From Candidatus Limnocylindrales bacterium (lineage in GTDB: Bacteria; Desulfobacterota; Binatia; UBA1149; CAITLU01): a DNA stretch of 64,000 nt. The position numbers were made by a program, and so were the translations under genes. The notes beneath the pieces were generated by a model, which searched no databases, had not been told where the DNA came from, and worked only from the letters and a program-made list of their open reading frames with translations. Shown here piece after piece: positions 16,057-26,973 of this stretch. The number at the start of each line of letters is the position of its first letter. The first letter of the stretch is position 1. The stretch spans positions 519,150-583,149 of the forward strand of contig DASPNR010000007.1 of NCBI GenBank assembly GCA_035626395.1, given 5' to 3'.

Positions 16057-17196
16057 ATGCGCTTCCTTCACACCTCGGACTGGCACCTCGGCCGCAGCCT
16101 CTTCGTCGCGCCGCTGCTCGAGGACCAGGCGTTCGTTCTCGACCAGCTCGTGACGATCGTGCGAGAGGAGGGGATCGAGTGCGTGCTGCTGGCCGGCGAC
16201 GTCTACGACCGCTCGATTCCTCCCGTCGATGCCGTGCGTTTGCTCGACGACGTCCTGCTGCGCATCGTCGTGGGCGAGCGCGTGCCGGTGATCGCGATCG
16301 CCGGCAACCACGACAGCGCCGACCGGCTCGGCTTCGGCGCGGGGCTGCTGTCGGGCGGCGGGCTGCATGTCGTCTCCGGCTGCGCGCGCGTGGTGACGCT
16401 CGGCGATGCGCACGGACCGGTCGACGTCGTGGCCATTCCGTATGCCGAGCCCGCCGTGGTGCGCACGCGCCTCGGAAACGAGGGCGTCGTCGATCACGAC
16501 TCGGCACTCCTGGCCGACCTGTCCCACGATGGCGCCAGGCCGGCGAAGGGCAGGCGCACCATCGCCATGGCGCACGCGTTCGTTGCCGGCGCCACCGCCA
16601 GCGAATCGGAGCGGCCGCTGTCGGTGGGCGGCACCGGCAGCGTGCGCACGACCTGCTTCGACGGCTTCGGCTACACCGCGCTCGGCCACCTGCATCGGCC
16701 GCAGCAGGTGGGGCGCCCCGAGCTTCGCTACAGCGGCTCGCTGCTGAAGTACTCGTTCGCCGAGGCCGACCATGCCAAGAGCCTGACGATCGTCGACATG
16801 GACGCACGCGGCACGTGTTCGATCGAGCAGGTCTCGCTGCGGCCAAGGCGCGACGTGCGCGTGATCGAGGGCGAGATGAACGAGCTGCTGCGCGCGTCGG
16901 CGTCCGATGCCGGGCGCGACGACTACATCCTTGCCATGCTGACCGATCGCGGCGCGATCCTGGATGCCGCCGGCAAGCTTCGCCAGGCCTACCCCAACTG
17001 CCTGCACGTAGGCAGGAAGTCCTTCGCTGCCGACCCCGTCGAGGCTCAGCGCCGCGACCCGCGCCGCCACACCGAAGCCGAGCTCTTTCGCGCGTTCTTC
17101 GAAGAGGTCACGGGCGAGCAGCCGACGCTGACGGAGGCCGGAGTGTTCGAGGCCACGGTGACGCAGGTCCGCCGCCGCGAGCAGGAGGCGGCGTGA
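16057..17196 (+). CDS. sbcD: Exonuclease SbcCD, subunit D
   Basis: SbcD is the Mn-dependent nuclease subunit of the SbcCD (Mre11-Rad50-like) complex that opens DNA hairpins and processes blocked double-strand ends. The 379-residue protein has the calcineurin-like phosphodiesterase motifs in order: RFLHTSDWHLGRSL, LLAGDVYDRS, IAIAGNHDSADRL, MAHAFVAG and GYTALGHLHRPQ, with the metal-binding Asp, His and Asn residues intact. Length is close to the family norm. sbcC starts 19 bases after the stop, so they form an operon. Confidence 0.95.
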   Translation: MRFLHTSDWHLGRSLFVAPLLEDQAFVLDQLVTIVREEGIECVLLAGDVYDRSIPPVDAVRLLDDVLLRIVVGERVPVIAIAGNHDSADRLGFGAGLLSGGGLHVVSGCARVVTLGDAHGPVDVVAIPYAEPAVVRTRLGNEGVVDHDSALLADLSHDGARPAKGRRTIAMAHAFVAGATASESERPLSVGGTGSVRTTCFDGFGYTALGHLHRPQQVGRPELRYSGSLLKYSFAEADHAKSLTIVDMDARGTCSIEQVSLRPRRDVRVIEGEMNELLRASASDAGRDDYILAMLTDRGAILDAAGKLRQAYPNCLHVGRKSFAADPVEAQRRDPRRHTEAELFRAFFEEVTGEQPTLTEAGVFEATVTQVRRREQEAA

Positions 17197-17215
17197 GTCC
17201 GTTGCCGCGGCGGCG

Positions 17216-20200
17216 ATGAGACCGCTGCGACTGACGATGCGTGCCTTCGGTCCGTACGCGGACGAAGTCACGCTGGATTTCTCGGAGCTGCGCGGCCGCT
17301 CGCTCTTCCTGATCCACGGTCCGACCGGCGCCGGCAAGACGACGATCCTGGACGCGATCTGCTTTGCCCTTTTCGGCAAGGCCTCCGGCGAGGACCGCAG
17401 CGCCGACGCGGTCCGCAGCGATTTCGCCGACGCATCCGTGCGCACCGAGGTCGAGCTGGATTTCGCCATCGGCGAGCGGCTCTACCGCATCCACCGCGCG
17501 CCGGAGCAGGACCGACCTGGTGGCAAGACGAGGCGTCCGGCGGCGGCAACGCTGTGGCGTCTTTCGTCGCGCGGCGGCGGCCAGGAAGAAGTGCTGGCGA
17601 GCAAGAGCCGCGAGGCCAGCGACAGGATCGTCGAGCTTCTCGGCTTCGAGGCCGATCAGTTCCGGCAGGTCGTGCTGATCCCGCAGGGCGAGTTCCGCCG
17701 CGTCCTGGTCAGCGATTCGAAGGAGCGCGAGAAGATCCTCGAGACGCTGTTCGGCACCGAACTGTACCGTCGCATCGAGGAAGCCCTGCGCGAATCGGGC
17801 AGCCGACTGCGTGCCGACATCGAGAAGGAGCGACGCGTCCTTGCGGCGCTCGTCGAGCAGAGCGGAGCGGAGAGCCTGGACGACCTTCGCGCGCGCTGCG
17901 AGCAGGCCGAGCAGCGCATGAGCGAGCTGCAGGATCGGGAGACGCGTGCGCGAGCGGCCGACGCCGTCGCGACGCGCGCGCTCGAGCAGGCGCGCGCCGC
18001 GGCGGCGGCGCTGGAGGAGCTTGGCAGCGCGCGCGCTGCGCGTGCCGATCTGGAGCGGCAGGCCGACGTGCACACGGGCTGGCGCCGCGAGCTGGAAGCC
18101 GCTCGGCGCGCGCAGCACGTGGAATCGGATCGCACGCGTCTGGAGCTGGCGAACAGGCATGCCGACGCCGCTGCGGCCAGGCTCGCCGCTGCGCGTGAGC
18201 ATGCCCAGCGGTCCGTCGATGAACGGCGCGACGCGCAGGAGACGCTCGCACGCGAGACGCGGCGGGCGGGCGAGCGGGCGGCCGCGGCCGAGCAGGTGCG
18301 ACAGCTCGAGCAGGCGCTTGCTCAGTCCGAGCGCGTCGCGGATCTGACCGCTGCGCTGCGAAGCGCCGAGGTGGGCTTCGCCGACGCCGACGGCGCCGCC
18401 AGGCGCAGCGAGCGCGAGATCGGGTTCGCACAGGCACGGTGCGAGGTCCTGTCGCGAGAGCTCGAAGGCGTTCGCGCCGTCCGCGACCAGCTCGAACGAA
18501 GAAGAGTTGCCGCCGCCGAGGCCGCCGAGCGAGTGAAGAAGCTCCAGCAGCTCGCCGAGGCGCGCTCGCTGCTGCTGAAGCAGACGGTTGCTGTCGGCGG
18601 CGCGCAGGCCCGCTGCGAGCAGAGCGCGAAGCGTCTTGCCGACGCCGTCGCCCACGAACGGGATGTGCTGGCGGCGTGGACGGCCGGGCAGGCGGCGGTC
18701 CTGGCGCGCATGCTCGAGCCTGGCCAGCCGTGTCCCGTTTGCGGCTCCGGCGAGCATCCTCATCCGGCCGTCGCTGCCGGCGCCGTGCCGACTTCCGAAG
18801 AGTTCGACGCGGCACGCACTGCGGTCGAGGAGGCGCGCTCGGAGCAGCACGCGGCGGCCGCCGCTCTGTCGCAGGCGCGAGAGGAGGCCGGCGTTCTGCG
18901 CGAGCGACGCGATGGTTTGGAGCGCGAGCTCGGCGAGTGGGCGGAAGCGACGCTCGAGTCGGTCGCGGCCGCGCTGGAAGCCGCGCGCCGGGAGCTGGTC
19001 GAGGCCGGCAAGGCCGACGTCCGATGCCGCGCGATCGAAAAGGAGATGCGCGAGCGCCGCGAGGCGATCGAGGAAGCTCAAGCCGACCAGGCCTCGGCGC
19101 AGCAAGCCGCTGCCAACGCGAGGATCGAGCTCGAAAAGATCAAGACGCTGCTGGAGGAGCTGGCGCGCGAGCACGGCCCCGTCACCGACGTTGACGCTCT
19201 GACGCGCCAGCTCGCACAGGCGCGCAAGCGACGTGACGAGATGGAAGCGGCGTTCGAGGCCGCCAAGGAGCGCCAGACGCGCAGCGAGCAGGCGTTGCTC
19301 TCGTCGCAGCGTGCGGTTGCCGACTGCGAGGCGGAGGCGGAGAAAAGCGCGGAGGCAGCGCGCACCGCGACCGCCGATCTCGATCGGGCGCTGGCGGCGC
19401 AAGGTTTCGACAGCGCCGCCCAGGCCCTTGCCGCGCGTCGCAGTGCGGCCGCGATGCGCGAGCTCGACGAGGCGCTGTCGCGCTACGACGCCGCCGTGCA
19501 TGCCTCCGCCGAGCGCCTGGCCCGCGCCGAAGCATCGGCTGCGGGCATCGCTGCTCCCGATCTGGATGCGCAGACGCAGCAGGCTGCAGCGGCCAGGAAT
19601 GCGCTGGAGCAGGTCGTCGCCGAGCGCGCACGCATGGCCGAAGCGGCGCGTGCCCACCGGCAGGCGCTGGCCGCATTGACGGCGGCGCACGAGAAGGTGG
19701 TTGCGCTCGAAGCCGAGTACGCCACCGTCGGCCGCGTCTCCGACGTCGCCTCTGGCCGCAATCCCGCGGGGATCTCGCTGCTGCGCTTCGTGCTCGGCGC
19801 GCTTCTCGATGACGTTCTGGCTGCCGCCTCTCAGCGGCTGCGGCGCATGAGCCACCAGCGTTTCGCCTTGACGCGCTCGGGCGAGCGGCGCGATCGCCGC
19901 ACCAGCGGCGGCCTCGACCTCGAGGTGTTCGATTCGCACACCGGCACCTGCCGTCCTGTGGCCACGTTGTCGGGCGGCGAGAGCTTTCTGGCGTCGTTGT
20001 CGCTGGCGCTGGGACTGGCTGATGTCGTGCAGGCGTACAGCGGCGGCATCCACCTGGAGACGATGTTCGTCGACGAGGGCTTCGGCACGCTCGACCCCGA
20101 AGCGCTGGATCAGGCCATGAGCGCGCTCGAAGAGCTGCAGGCCGGCGGGCGCCTGGTCGGAATCATCTCGCACGTGCCCGAGCTCAAGGAACGCGTGCAG

Positions 20201-20257
20201 GCGCGCCTGGAGGTCATACCTGGACCGCGCGGGAGCACGGCGCGGTTCGTCGGCTGA
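17216..20257 (+). CDS. sbcC: Exonuclease SbcCD, subunit C (Rad50-like ATPase)
   Basis: This is the SMC-like ATPase partner of SbcD. The 1013-residue protein has Walker A G35PTGAGKT42, the Q-loop region VVLIPQGEFRRVL, long Glu/Ala/Arg-rich coiled-coil arms, and a zinc hook CPVC at 506-509 at their tip. It also has the ABC signature LSGGES at 918-923 and Walker B ending D953-E954 (FVDEGFGTLD). All elements for ATP-dependent dimerisation and hook-mediated tethering are intact. It follows sbcD by 19 bases. The coiled-coil DNA has strongly biased codons, which opens a long antisense frame that is not a gene. Confidence 0.95.
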   Translation: MRPLRLTMRAFGPYADEVTLDFSELRGRSLFLIHGPTGAGKTTILDAICFALFGKASGEDRSADAVRSDFADASVRTEVELDFAIGERLYRIHRAPEQDRPGGKTRRPAAATLWRLSSRGGGQEEVLASKSREASDRIVELLGFEADQFRQVVLIPQGEFRRVLVSDSKEREKILETLFGTELYRRIEEALRESGSRLRADIEKERRVLAALVEQSGAESLDDLRARCEQAEQRMSELQDRETRARAADAVATRALEQARAAAAALEELGSARAARADLERQADVHTGWRRELEAARRAQHVESDRTRLELANRHADAAAARLAAAREHAQRSVDERRDAQETLARETRRAGERAAAAEQVRQLEQALAQSERVADLTAALRSAEVGFADADGAARRSEREIGFAQARCEVLSRELEGVRAVRDQLERRRVAAAEAAERVKKLQQLAEARSLLLKQTVAVGGAQARCEQSAKRLADAVAHERDVLAAWTAGQAAVLARMLEPGQPCPVCGSGEHPHPAVAAGAVPTSEEFDAARTAVEEARSEQHAAAAALSQAREEAGVLRERRDGLERELGEWAEATLESVAAALEAARRELVEAGKADVRCRAIEKEMRERREAIEEAQADQASAQQAAANARIELEKIKTLLEELAREHGPVTDVDALTRQLAQARKRRDEMEAAFEAAKERQTRSEQALLSSQRAVADCEAEAEKSAEAARTATADLDRALAAQGFDSAAQALAARRSAAAMRELDEALSRYDAAVHASAERLARAEASAAGIAAPDLDAQTQQAAAARNALEQVVAERARMAEAARAHRQALAALTAAHEKVVALEAEYATVGRVSDVASGRNPAGISLLRFVLGALLDDVLAAASQRLRRMSHQRFALTRSGERRDRRTSGGLDLEVFDSHTGTCRPVATLSGGESFLASLSLALGLADVVQAYSGGIHLETMFVDEGFGTLDPEALDQAMSALEELQAGGRLVGIISHVPELKERVQARLEVIPGPRGSTARFVG

Positions 20258-20457
20258 GGCTGAGTGATCGTTGCCCGAAACGGCATGACGGCCGGGCGCT
20301 GCACCAACCATGATCGTTGCCTTCTACGGCTTACGACGGCGCGGCAGAAAGGCACCGGCATGACGGCCGAGGCATGTCCTTTTCGTCATCGCGCTGGGTA
20401 CATGGGTCCCGCGGCGGGGCGTGGCGACGCCATGCGTCGAATAGTCACGGCCGAAAC

Positions 20458-20486
20458 TTGACTTAAAAGTCCGGTATTCCTACGGT
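20458..20486 (+). promoter_or_regulatory. Probable suf operon promoter with overlapping Rrf2-type operator
   Basis: A good -35 box TTGACT (20458-20463) overlaps an inverted repeat GACTT-AA-AAGTC (20460-20471). A weak -10, TACGGT, is 17 bases downstream (20481-20486). The rrf2 ATG follows at 20494, so the leader would be nearly absent. Rrf2/IscR-family repressors commonly bind such short dyads over the promoter of their own operon; autoregulation here is inferred. Confidence 0.5.
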
Positions 20487-20493
20487 CATCGTC

Positions 20494-21023
20494 ATGCACA
20501 TCACGGCGCAGGAAGAATACGGGCTGCGATGCCTCTTGCGGGTGGCGAAGCACGCGTCGGACGACCCGATTCGCACCCACGAGGTGGCCACGGCCGAAGG
20601 CCTCAGCCTCGAGTACGCCGCCAAGCTGATGCGCGTGCTCAAGAACGGCGGTCTCGTCGTCAGCACCCGTGGCGCGGCGGGGGGCTATCTGCTGGCGCGG
20701 CCCGCGAGCGAAATCAGCGTCTGGGACGTCCTGTCGGTGCTGGACGGCCCCCTATACGAAGAGAAGTTCTGCGCGAGCCACACGGGCTCGCAGACCGACT
20801 GCGCTCACACCACCGACTGCTCGGTGCGGGCGGTGTGGCGCAACGTCAACAACATCCTGCAGACGGCGCTGTCGGCCATCTCCCTGGCCGACCTTCGCCG
20901 CGACGAGCGCTCGACTGTTGCATGGCTGACGCGCGAGCTTGCCGGCGCCGGTCGGGCGGAATCGTCGTCGGCACCGGCTGTCGGCAACGGCTCGGGCTCC
21001 GTCTCCGAGCGTGAGAGGCTGGC

Positions 21024-21027
<4 letters not shown>
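20494..21027 (+). CDS. Rrf2-family iron-sulfur regulator of the SUF operon
   Basis: This 177-residue transcription factor has an N-terminal winged helix ([53 protein letters not shown]). Three cysteines follow, C93, C103 and C109, spaced like the Fe-S ligands of IscR/RsrR-type proteins. Such proteins sense Fe-S status and repress suf or isc genes when clusters are plentiful. The C-terminal 35 residues are Ser/Ala-rich and look disordered. As first gene of the operon its TGA overlaps the sufB ATG. It is probably a functional equivalent of IscR; naming it sufR or iscR would go beyond the evidence. Confidence 0.88.
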
Positions 21028-23242
<2,215 letters not shown>

Positions 23243-23254
23243 GGAACGAGGCGA

Positions 23255-24598
23255 GTGAGCACGGCTGGCGACATCACCGGGCAGTTCGAGCGCGTGCGCG
23301 CGAGGCTGTCGGGACGCGGCGCCGGGTGGCTGGACGCGCTGCGCACGCGCGGGCTCGCCCGCCTCGCCGAAGCCGGCTTTCCCACGGTCAAGCACGAGGA
23401 CTGGAAGTACACGAACGTCTCGCCGGTGCTGCGCGACTCGCTGCGGCCGGTCCTGGCCGATGAGGTGAGGATCGAGGAGGCGGAGGTCGCGGCGGTGCTG
23501 GGTGGCGTTGCCGGCCTCGACGGCGACTCGCCGCTGCTGGTGTTCGTCGATGGCCATTATCGCGCCGCCTCGTCGCGGCACGGCAGGCTGCCGCGCGGGC
23601 TTCGCGTCAGCAGCCTGCGCGAGCGCCTCGAGCGTGAGCCGGCCACGCTCGAACCGTGGCTGGGCAAGTACCTGCCGGTGGAAGCGCACGGCTTCGCAGC
23701 CATGAACACCGCTTTTCTCGACGATGGCGCAGTGATCGAGATCGACGAAGGCGCGATCATCGAGACGCCGGTCCACGTGGTGTTCCATTCGACGTCGCGC
23801 GCCGAACCGTTCGTCACGCATCCTCGCAACGTCATCGTGGCCGGCCCCGGCAGCTCGGCGCTGATCGTCGAGCACTACGTCGGCACCGCCGGCGCGCGCT
23901 ACCTTACAAACGCGGCAACCGAGATCGCCGTCGGCAGGAGCGCGGCGCTCGGCCACGTGCGCGTGCAGCGCGAGCCGGAGAGCGCCTACCACGTCGGCCG
24001 CGTGCAGGTGGACCAGGAGGCCGGCAGCTCGTTTTCCTCGCACAGCTTCGGGATCGGCGCCGCGCTCTCGCGCGTCGAGCTTCCCGTGCGGCTCGGCGGC
24101 GATCACGCCGAGTGCACGCTGTCGGGACTGTGGGCGCTGCATGGCGCGCAGCACGCCGACCATCACATCCAGATCGACCACGCCTGTCCGTGCACGCGCA
24201 GCCGCCAGCTCTTCAAGGGTGTCCTGGAAGACAGCGCGCGCGGCGTCTTCACGGGCAAGGTCCTGGTGCGCTCGGGCGCGCAGAAGATCGAGGCGCGGCA
24301 GAACAACGCCAATCTCGTTCTCGGGAACGGCGCGGTGGCCGAGACGCGCCCGCAGCTCGAGATCTACGCCGACGACGTGCAGTGCACGCACGGCGCCAGC
24401 ATCGGCCGTCTCGACGACGACGCGCTGTTCTACATCCAGCAACGCGGCATCGATGCGCGCGAGGCGCGCCGTCTGCTCGTGTACGGCTTCGCCATCGAAG
24501 TGGCCGAATCGGTCGTGCCGCCGACGCTTCGGCAGGGCATGGAAGCGATGGTTTCGGAGCGCGTCGCCGGCCTGGCACGGCAAGGAGAAGCGAAGTGA
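23255..24598 (+). CDS. sufD: Fe-S cluster assembly protein SufD
   Basis: SufD is the paralogue of SufB that forms the SufB-C2-D scaffold. The 447-residue protein has the N-terminal helical region with KHEDWKYTNVSPVL, the beta-helix core (HVRVQREPESAYHVGRVQV, SSFSSHSFGIGAALSRVEL) and the conserved C-terminal CTHGASIGRLDDDALFYIQQ RGI region. The start is GTG at 23255 after GAGGCGA; no ATG gives a better N-terminus. Its stop overlaps the GTG start of sufS. Confidence 0.93.
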   Translation: MSTAGDITGQFERVRARLSGRGAGWLDALRTRGLARLAEAGFPTVKHEDWKYTNVSPVLRDSLRPVLADEVRIEEAEVAAVLGGVAGLDGDSPLLVFVDGHYRAASSRHGRLPRGLRVSSLRERLEREPATLEPWLGKYLPVEAHGFAAMNTAFLDDGAVIEIDEGAIIETPVHVVFHSTSRAEPFVTHPRNVIVAGPGSSALIVEHYVGTAGARYLTNAATEIAVGRSAALGHVRVQREPESAYHVGRVQVDQEAGSSFSSHSFGIGAALSRVELPVRLGGDHAECTLSGLWALHGAQHADHHIQIDHACPCTRSRQLFKGVLEDSARGVFTGKVLVRSGAQKIEARQNNANLVLGNGAVAETRPQLEIYADDVQCTHGASIGRLDDDALFYIQQRGIDAREARRLLVYGFAIEVAESVVPPTLRQGMEAMVSERVAGLARQGEAK

Positions 24599-25860
24599 GC
24601 GCAACGGCGCGACCGCAGCCCGTCCGCGATTCGTCGGCGGCGGAGTACGACGTCGAACGGATCCGGAACGACTTCCCGATCCTGTCGCAGAGCGTGCACG
24701 GAAAGCCGCTCGTCTATCTGGACAATGCCGCCACGACGCAGAAACCACGCGCCGTGCTGGACGCCGTCAATCGCTACTACGAGCACGACAACGCCAACGT
24801 GCATCGCGGCGTCCACACTCTGAGCGAGCGTGCCACCATCGCCTACGAGGACGCGCGCACGCGAGTCGGCCGCTTCGTCGGCGCAGCCTCCTCGAGCGAA
24901 ATCGTGTTTCTTCGCGGTGCCACCGAGGCGCTGAACCTGGTCGCGCACAGCCTGGCCCAGACCGAACTGCGCGAGGGCGACGAGGTCGTCGTCTCGTACA
25001 TGGAGCACCACTCCAACATCGTGCCGTGGCAGATGGCCTGCGCTCGCACCGGCGCCAGGCTGCGCGTGGCGCCGGTGGACGAGAACGGCGAGCTGATGCT
25101 GGAGGAGCTGGCGGCGCTGCTCGGCCCGCGGACGAAGATCGTCGCCGTCACGCACGTTTCCAATGCGCTCGGTACCGTCAACCCGATCGCTCGCATCGCA
25201 CAGGTGGCCCACGATGCCGGCGCCAGACTGGTCGTCGACGGCGCGCAGGCGGTGCCGCACATCCCTCTGGACGTCGACGCGCTCGGCTGCGACTTCTACG
25301 CATTCTCCGGCCACAAGGTGTACGCGCCGATGGGCATCGGTGCGCTGTGGGGACGCCGCGAGCTGCTCGAGAAGCTGCCGCCGTATCAGGGCGGCGGCGA
25401 GATGATCCTGTCGGTGACGTTCGAGCAGACCACGTACAACACGGTGCCGCACAAGTTCGAGGCGGGAACTCCCGACGTCGCCGGCGCCGTCGGGCTGGCG
25501 GCTGCTCTGGACTATCTGGACGCGCTCGGCCTGGAGAACGTGGCGGCGCACGAGCAGGACCTGCTGGCGTATGCGCGCGAGGCGCTGCTTTCGGTGCCGG
25601 GGTTGCGCATCGTCGGAAACGCGCGCGAAAAGGCCGGCGTGCACTCGTTCGTGCTCGAGGACATCCATCCGCACGACATCGGTACGATTCTCGATCACGA
25701 GGGCGTCGCGATCCGCACCGGGCATCACTGCGCGCAGCCCGTGATCACGCGTTTCGGACTGCCGGCCACGGCTCGCGCTTCCTTTGGCCTGTACAACTCG
25801 CGCCAGGACGTGGACCGCCTCGTCGCCGGCCTGCAGCGCGTTCGGGAGATGATGGGCTGA
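24595..25860 (+). CDS. sufS: Cysteine desulfurase SufS
   Basis: SufS is the PLP enzyme that takes sulfur from cysteine as a persulfide for cluster assembly. The 421-residue protein has PLP Lys241 in YAFSGHKVYAP, active-site Cys379 in RTGHHCAQPV, and the group-II hallmark GHK/HHCAQP arrangement. Other family segments are YLDNAATTQKP, DEVVVSYMEHHSNIVPW and the CDFYAF strand. The start is GTG 24595, overlapping the sufD TGA. Pairing with SufU downstream suggests the Gram-positive-type Zn-dependent sulfur transfer. Confidence 0.95.
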   Translation: MSATARPQPVRDSSAAEYDVERIRNDFPILSQSVHGKPLVYLDNAATTQKPRAVLDAVNRYYEHDNANVHRGVHTLSERATIAYEDARTRVGRFVGAASSSEIVFLRGATEALNLVAHSLAQTELREGDEVVVSYMEHHSNIVPWQMACARTGARLRVAPVDENGELMLEELAALLGPRTKIVAVTHVSNALGTVNPIARIAQVAHDAGARLVVDGAQAVPHIPLDVDALGCDFYAFSGHKVYAPMGIGALWGRRELLEKLPPYQGGGEMILSVTFEQTTYNTVPHKFEAGTPDVAGAVGLAAALDYLDALGLENVAAHEQDLLAYAREALLSVPGLRIVGNAREKAGVHSFVLEDIHPHDIGTILDHEGVAIRTGHHCAQPVITRFGLPATARASFGLYNSRQDVDRLVAGLQRVREMMG

Positions 25861-26321
25861 TGTCGGATCTGCGCGATCTCTACCAGGAGCTGATCCTGGA
25901 TCACGGCCGCCGCCCGCGGAACTTCGGCCGCCTCGGCGAGGCCACCCATCACGCCGAGGGCTACAACCCGCTGTGCGGCGACAAGATCATGCTCTACCTC
26001 GAGCTCGACGGCGACAGGGTGCGTGGCGTGAGCTTCGAAGGGCAGGGGTGCGCGATCTCGCAGGCTTCAGCGTCCCTGATGACCGAAGCGGTCAAAGGCA
26101 AGACCACCGCGCAGGCGCTGGCGCTCTTCCGCAAGCTGACGGCGCTGGTGACGGCGCGAGACGAGGATGTTGCCGCCGAGACCGACACCGAGCTGGGGAA
26201 GCTGGCGGTGTTCGAGGGAGTGCGGCAGTACCCGCTGCGCGTCAAGTGCGCCACCCTGGCGTGGCATACGTTGCACAACGCGCTCGAAGGCAAGGCAGAA
26301 GAAGTCGCGGTGACCGAATGA
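25860..26321 (+). CDS. sufU: SufU-type sulfur acceptor / Fe-S assembly protein
   Basis: This 153-residue IscU-like protein of the SufU type has its three ligand cysteines at C39 (NPLCGD), C64 (GQGCAISQAS) and C130 (RVKCATLAWHTL), plus D41 next to the first. SufU exchanges its zinc ligand with SufS and accepts the persulfide. An insertion of about 20 residues between the second and third Cys (residues about 80-110) is typical of SufU rather than IscU. The ATG overlaps the sufS stop and its own stop overlaps the sufT start. Confidence 0.93.
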   Translation: MSDLRDLYQELILDHGRRPRNFGRLGEATHHAEGYNPLCGDKIMLYLELDGDRVRGVSFEGQGCAISQASASLMTEAVKGKTTAQALALFRKLTALVTARDEDVAAETDTELGKLAVFEGVRQYPLRVKCATLAWHTLHNALEGKAEEVAVTE

Positions 26322-26896
26322 GCCACGAGCACGAACACAAGAATCAAACGATGAGCGCAGAGCCGGAGGCCGGGATGGCAGCAAAGCCCGCTGCGAACGC
26401 ACCATGGGAGCGGCATGATGCCGCTGCCGCTGCGGGTCAGCAGCCTGAAGTCCGCAACGTTCCCGTGCCTGACGCCGTCATTCAGCAGACCGGTCAGGAG
26501 CAGCCGGTGACTCTCCCCGACTCCGTCGCCAATGCCTCGGCGCCCGTCGCCGATGCCGGTGCGGCATCCGAAGCCGGCGGCGAGCTCGACATCGCCGAGA
26601 TGGAAGAGCGCATCGTCGAAGCGCTGCACACGGTCTTCGATCCCGAGATTCCGGTCGACATCTACGAGCTCGGGCTGATCTACGACCTGCGCATCCAGCC
26701 GGACGGCCATGTCGACATCAAGATGACGCTGACCACTCCCAATTGCCCCGTCGCCGGATCGATGCCGGGCATGGTCGAGCGCGTCACCGGCATGGTCGAG
26801 GGCGTCAAGTCCGTGAACGTCGAGCTGGTGTGGGAGCCGATGTGGGGCCCGCACATGATGACGGAGGCCGCGCGGCTGCAGCTCAACATGTACTGA
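26318..26896 (+). CDS. sufT: SufT / MIP18 (DUF59) family Fe-S maturation protein with disordered N-terminus
   Basis: This is the last gene of the SUF operon, 192 residues. Residues about 92-192 are a MIP18 domain: VFDPEIPVDIYELGLIYDL, then DIKMTLTTPNCPVAGSMPG with the conserved Cys, and the C-terminal VNVELVWEPMWGPHMMTEAARLQL. SufT proteins help insert or carry clusters to targets. The first about 90 residues are low-complexity (Ala/Glu/Gln/Pro-rich, starting MSHEHEHKNQ with His/Glu repeats) and look disordered; this extension is longer than usual. Translation is coupled to sufU by an ATGA overlap. Confidence 0.9.
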   Translation: MSHEHEHKNQTMSAEPEAGMAAKPAANAPWERHDAAAAAGQQPEVRNVPVPDAVIQQTGQEQPVTLPDSVANASAPVADAGAASEAGGELDIAEMEERIVEALHTVFDPEIPVDIYELGLIYDLRIQPDGHVDIKMTLTTPNCPVAGSMPGMVERVTGMVEGVKSVNVELVWEPMWGPHMMTEAARLQLNMY

Positions 26897-26973
26897 ACGA
26901 CTTCCCGCTTTCCGCAGCTCGTCGGCGGAGCCGCCGTCGGGCAGCCGTCACGCCACCGCCCGGCCACGAGGCG

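Noticed and set aside
17108..20311. 1067-codon open frame on the minus strand across sbcC
   Set aside because: It is antisense to the clearly coding sbcC; the translation is rich in Arg/Gly/Leu without domains and arises from biased codons of the coiled-coil region.
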